DNA of 64,000 bases from positions 4,712,001 to 4,776,000 of the forward strand of contig NZ_CP087134.1 of assembly GCF_020911925.1 (NCBI RefSeq). The letters are read 5' to 3'. Every line of letters starts with the position of its first letter. Position 1 is the stretch's first letter. The notes beneath the pieces are model-generated. The model saw nothing but the letters and a program-made list of their open reading frames with translations, was not told where the DNA came from and ran no database searches. The DNA comes from Flavobacterium cupriresistens. GTDB taxonomy: Bacteria > Bacteroidota > Bacteroidia > Flavobacteriales > Flavobacteriaceae. Made by a program: the position numbers and the translations under genes. This document shows positions 62,733-64,000 of the stretch, in pieces.

Positions 62733-64000
62733 TTAGTTTAAAAAGTTCATCACTTTGAATGATTTTTTATTTCCTGCTCTATCCGTTACTATAACGACAA
62801 ACAATTGTTTAGTCGTAAAGTTTCTGTTCTGAATCAGGATTTCTTTATTATTTTGAATATTTTTATGACTTACTAAAGGTTGTCCAATAGTATTAAATAC
62901 ATCCACCTGAGCAATATCTTCTGTTTCATTTGAAACTGACAAAGCATCATTTTTAAAATAAGCTACTGTACTGCTCTTCGCTTCAATTTTATCCAGAGAT
63001 AAAGTTTTTGCCGCTGCTTGTGAGGCAAAATATGCTGCGTAAGCTTTAGATAATTCAGATGAATTACCACAAGAAGAAGCATCCCAGTTTACTGACCAAG
63101 TCATTAAACCTCTTAAAGAAGGATAAGGTCCGCCTGGCTGCATCGTGTATGTTCTTCCTGTAAAAGTCGTTCCGGTTCTTAAATAATGCATCGCATTAAT
63201 TCCTTCTGCCGGCGTTATAAAACCGCTACCTGCTGCACTTGGACAAGCGGGTAATGCAATAAGAACTTTTGAAGCCGGTAAACCATCAAAACGCATTCCG
63301 GTTGTAGCAATGTTATACCCTTTTATTATCATATCCGTTAGGGCAGTTACCATGTTTGCTCTCTTAGCTGAACCATAATATTGGCCATCTAATCCATTTT
63401 CACCACCTGTATTATACAATTGTACAGCTAACAAATCCAATTCATTACGCAAGTTTTGAATGATTGGCAGGAAGGAACCAAAAGTATCATTATAGGTAGA
63501 ATATCCTCCTTGTACGTATTGTGTTTCCGGAGCTGCAGTTAATAAGAATCCAGGGCCATAGTGTGCTTTTAATTCTTTGCAAGCATCTACTACGTTTTTC
63601 AATCTTGGATAAGCAGAAATACCCGCATAAGAAATATCTCTTAAACCTCCTGCATTAAAATTCATCGATCCGCCTTCAAAATCAATATCAACTCCATCAA
63701 ATTGATACTCATCAATAATTGCTTTTAAACCATTAACAAAAATATTTTTTTGAGTTACATTGTCCAAAACAACATGACCATTTTGACCTCCAATAGAAAC
63801 AATAACAGGAACGCCGCTATCTCTTAAGGATTTTATATCGTTTTTCAACAATTGCTTATTGAAAACATTATTCGTCAAATATCTAGTATCATTTGTAGTT
63901 AATACTGGTGTATAACCATCACGATTAACGGTTTCTACGAAAGCATAATCAACTACGTTAAACTTACTTCCCACCATTTGAGAAAAATATAAAAATGGAG
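62733..64000 (-). CDS. chiA: Second ChiA-like chitinase, 3' part only (runs off the window)
   Basis: The frame stays open to the last base of the window and codes the C-terminal ~422 residues: the GH18 domain 2 with FDGVDIDFEGG intact, the SSGNSSELSKAY-type end of the barrel, and the sorting-domain-like tail ending KVMNFLN. Compared with the first copy, the visible protein differs at only about five positions (Y/H in KELKAYYG, K/R in GSAKKAN, V/A in AYAVYFAS, M/T in AAAKMLS, A/P in IGQALVS). It therefore looks like an intact, functional paralogue. The internal Met at 63977 is not a real start. Whether the N-terminal GH18 and repeats are present cannot be seen. Confidence 0.9.
   Translation of the reverse strand, partial: PFLYFSQMVGSKFNVVDYAFVETVNRDGYTPVLTTNDTRYLTNNVFNKQLLKNDIKSLRDSGVPVIVSIGGQNGHVVLDNVTQKNIFVNGLKAIIDEYQFDGVDIDFEGGSMNFNAGGLRDISYAGISAYPRLKNVVDACKELKAHYGPGFLLTAAPETQYVQGGYSTYNDTFGSFLPIIQNLRNELDLLAVQLYNTGGENGLDGQYYGSAKRANMVTALTDMIIKGYNIATTGMRFDGLPASKVLIALPACPSAAGSGFITPAEGINAMHYLRTGTTFTGRTYTMQPGGPYPSLRGLMTWSVNWDASSCGNSSELSKAYAAYFASQAAAKTLSLDKIEAKSSTVAYFKNDALSVSNETEDIAQVDVFNTIGQPLVSHKNIQNNKEILIQNRNFTTKQLFVVIVTDRAGNKKSFKVMNFLN

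Larger units (their letters stand above)
62545..64000 (-). repeat. Copy 2 of the long near-identical duplication
   Basis: Matches 54351-55806 at constant offset 8194 up to the window end, so the duplication continues beyond it. Noncoding and coding parts are equally similar. Confidence 0.9.

Noticed and set aside
62733..63977. Treating the final minus-strand frame as a complete 414-residue single-domain chitinase
   Set aside because: The frame stays open to the window edge and is identical in context to the middle of the full chitinase gene, so the Met at 63977 is internal.

Overview
The window looks like chromosomal DNA of a Flavobacterium-type bacterium (Bacteroidota, Flavobacteriia). The base composition is AT-rich. 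Several genes have the Bacteroidota -7 promoter element TAnnTTTG. There are type IX secretion system (T9SS) sorting domains, a SusC/SusD pair, a PorP/SprF-family gene, a SprB-like giant surface protein and a two-domain GH18 chitinase. No tRNA, rRNA, transposase, phage gene or CRISPR array was found.

Layout. Positions 1-5158 hold small accessory genes, a minus-strand NIPSNAP/acetyltransferase/EEP-nuclease operon, and dnaX, whose tau part lies in the -1 frame behind an A10-G run. Positions 5159-9000 carry an intergenic tandem repeat, an oxidoreductase pair with a Crp/Fnr-like regulator, and a TMEM175-like channel. Positions 9118-12619 are a polyphosphate operon (sixA-like, ppk1, ppx/gppA). Positions 13244-32103 are one surface module: a 5312-residue adhesin built mostly of 13 copies of an 82-residue repeat and 28 copies of a ~90-residue cysteine-containing repeat, then a PorP/SprF-like protein, then a PorE-like TPR/beta-propeller/OmpA protein. 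Positions 32371-37264 hold housekeeping genes (CAP lipoprotein, pdxH, rnz, STAS-like protein, pyrB, pyrR). Positions 37425-45944 hold a T9SS-exported metallophosphatase, a DUF418 membrane protein, a 57-residue lipoprotein, an asymmetric ABC-F ATPase, a TlpA-like thioredoxin and a WG-repeat protein. Positions 46085-64000, all minus strand, are a chitin-use region: a fused glucosamine-6-phosphate deaminase/PIG-L protein, SusD, SusC, a DUF3592 protein, a 2366-residue double-GH18 chitinase, an Xre regulator, and the 3' end of a second, nearly identical chitinase gene that runs off the window.

How they fit together (inference from families and order). Secreted chitinase(s) cut chitin outside the cell, SusC/SusD import the oligosaccharides, and the NagB-type enzyme feeds amino sugar into glycolysis. 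The giant adhesin ends in a type B-like T9SS domain, and the PorP/SprF and PorE-like genes right behind it are the expected partners for its export and anchoring.

Main points for follow-up: the dnaX slippery site, the higher-order structure of the adhesin repeats, the tandem chitinase copies, a 12-bp inverted repeat in the nagB leader, an ABC-F protein with one apparently dead ATP site, and at least six families of intergenic repeats. All values are by-eye readings. Domain names come from motif recognition, not database searches.
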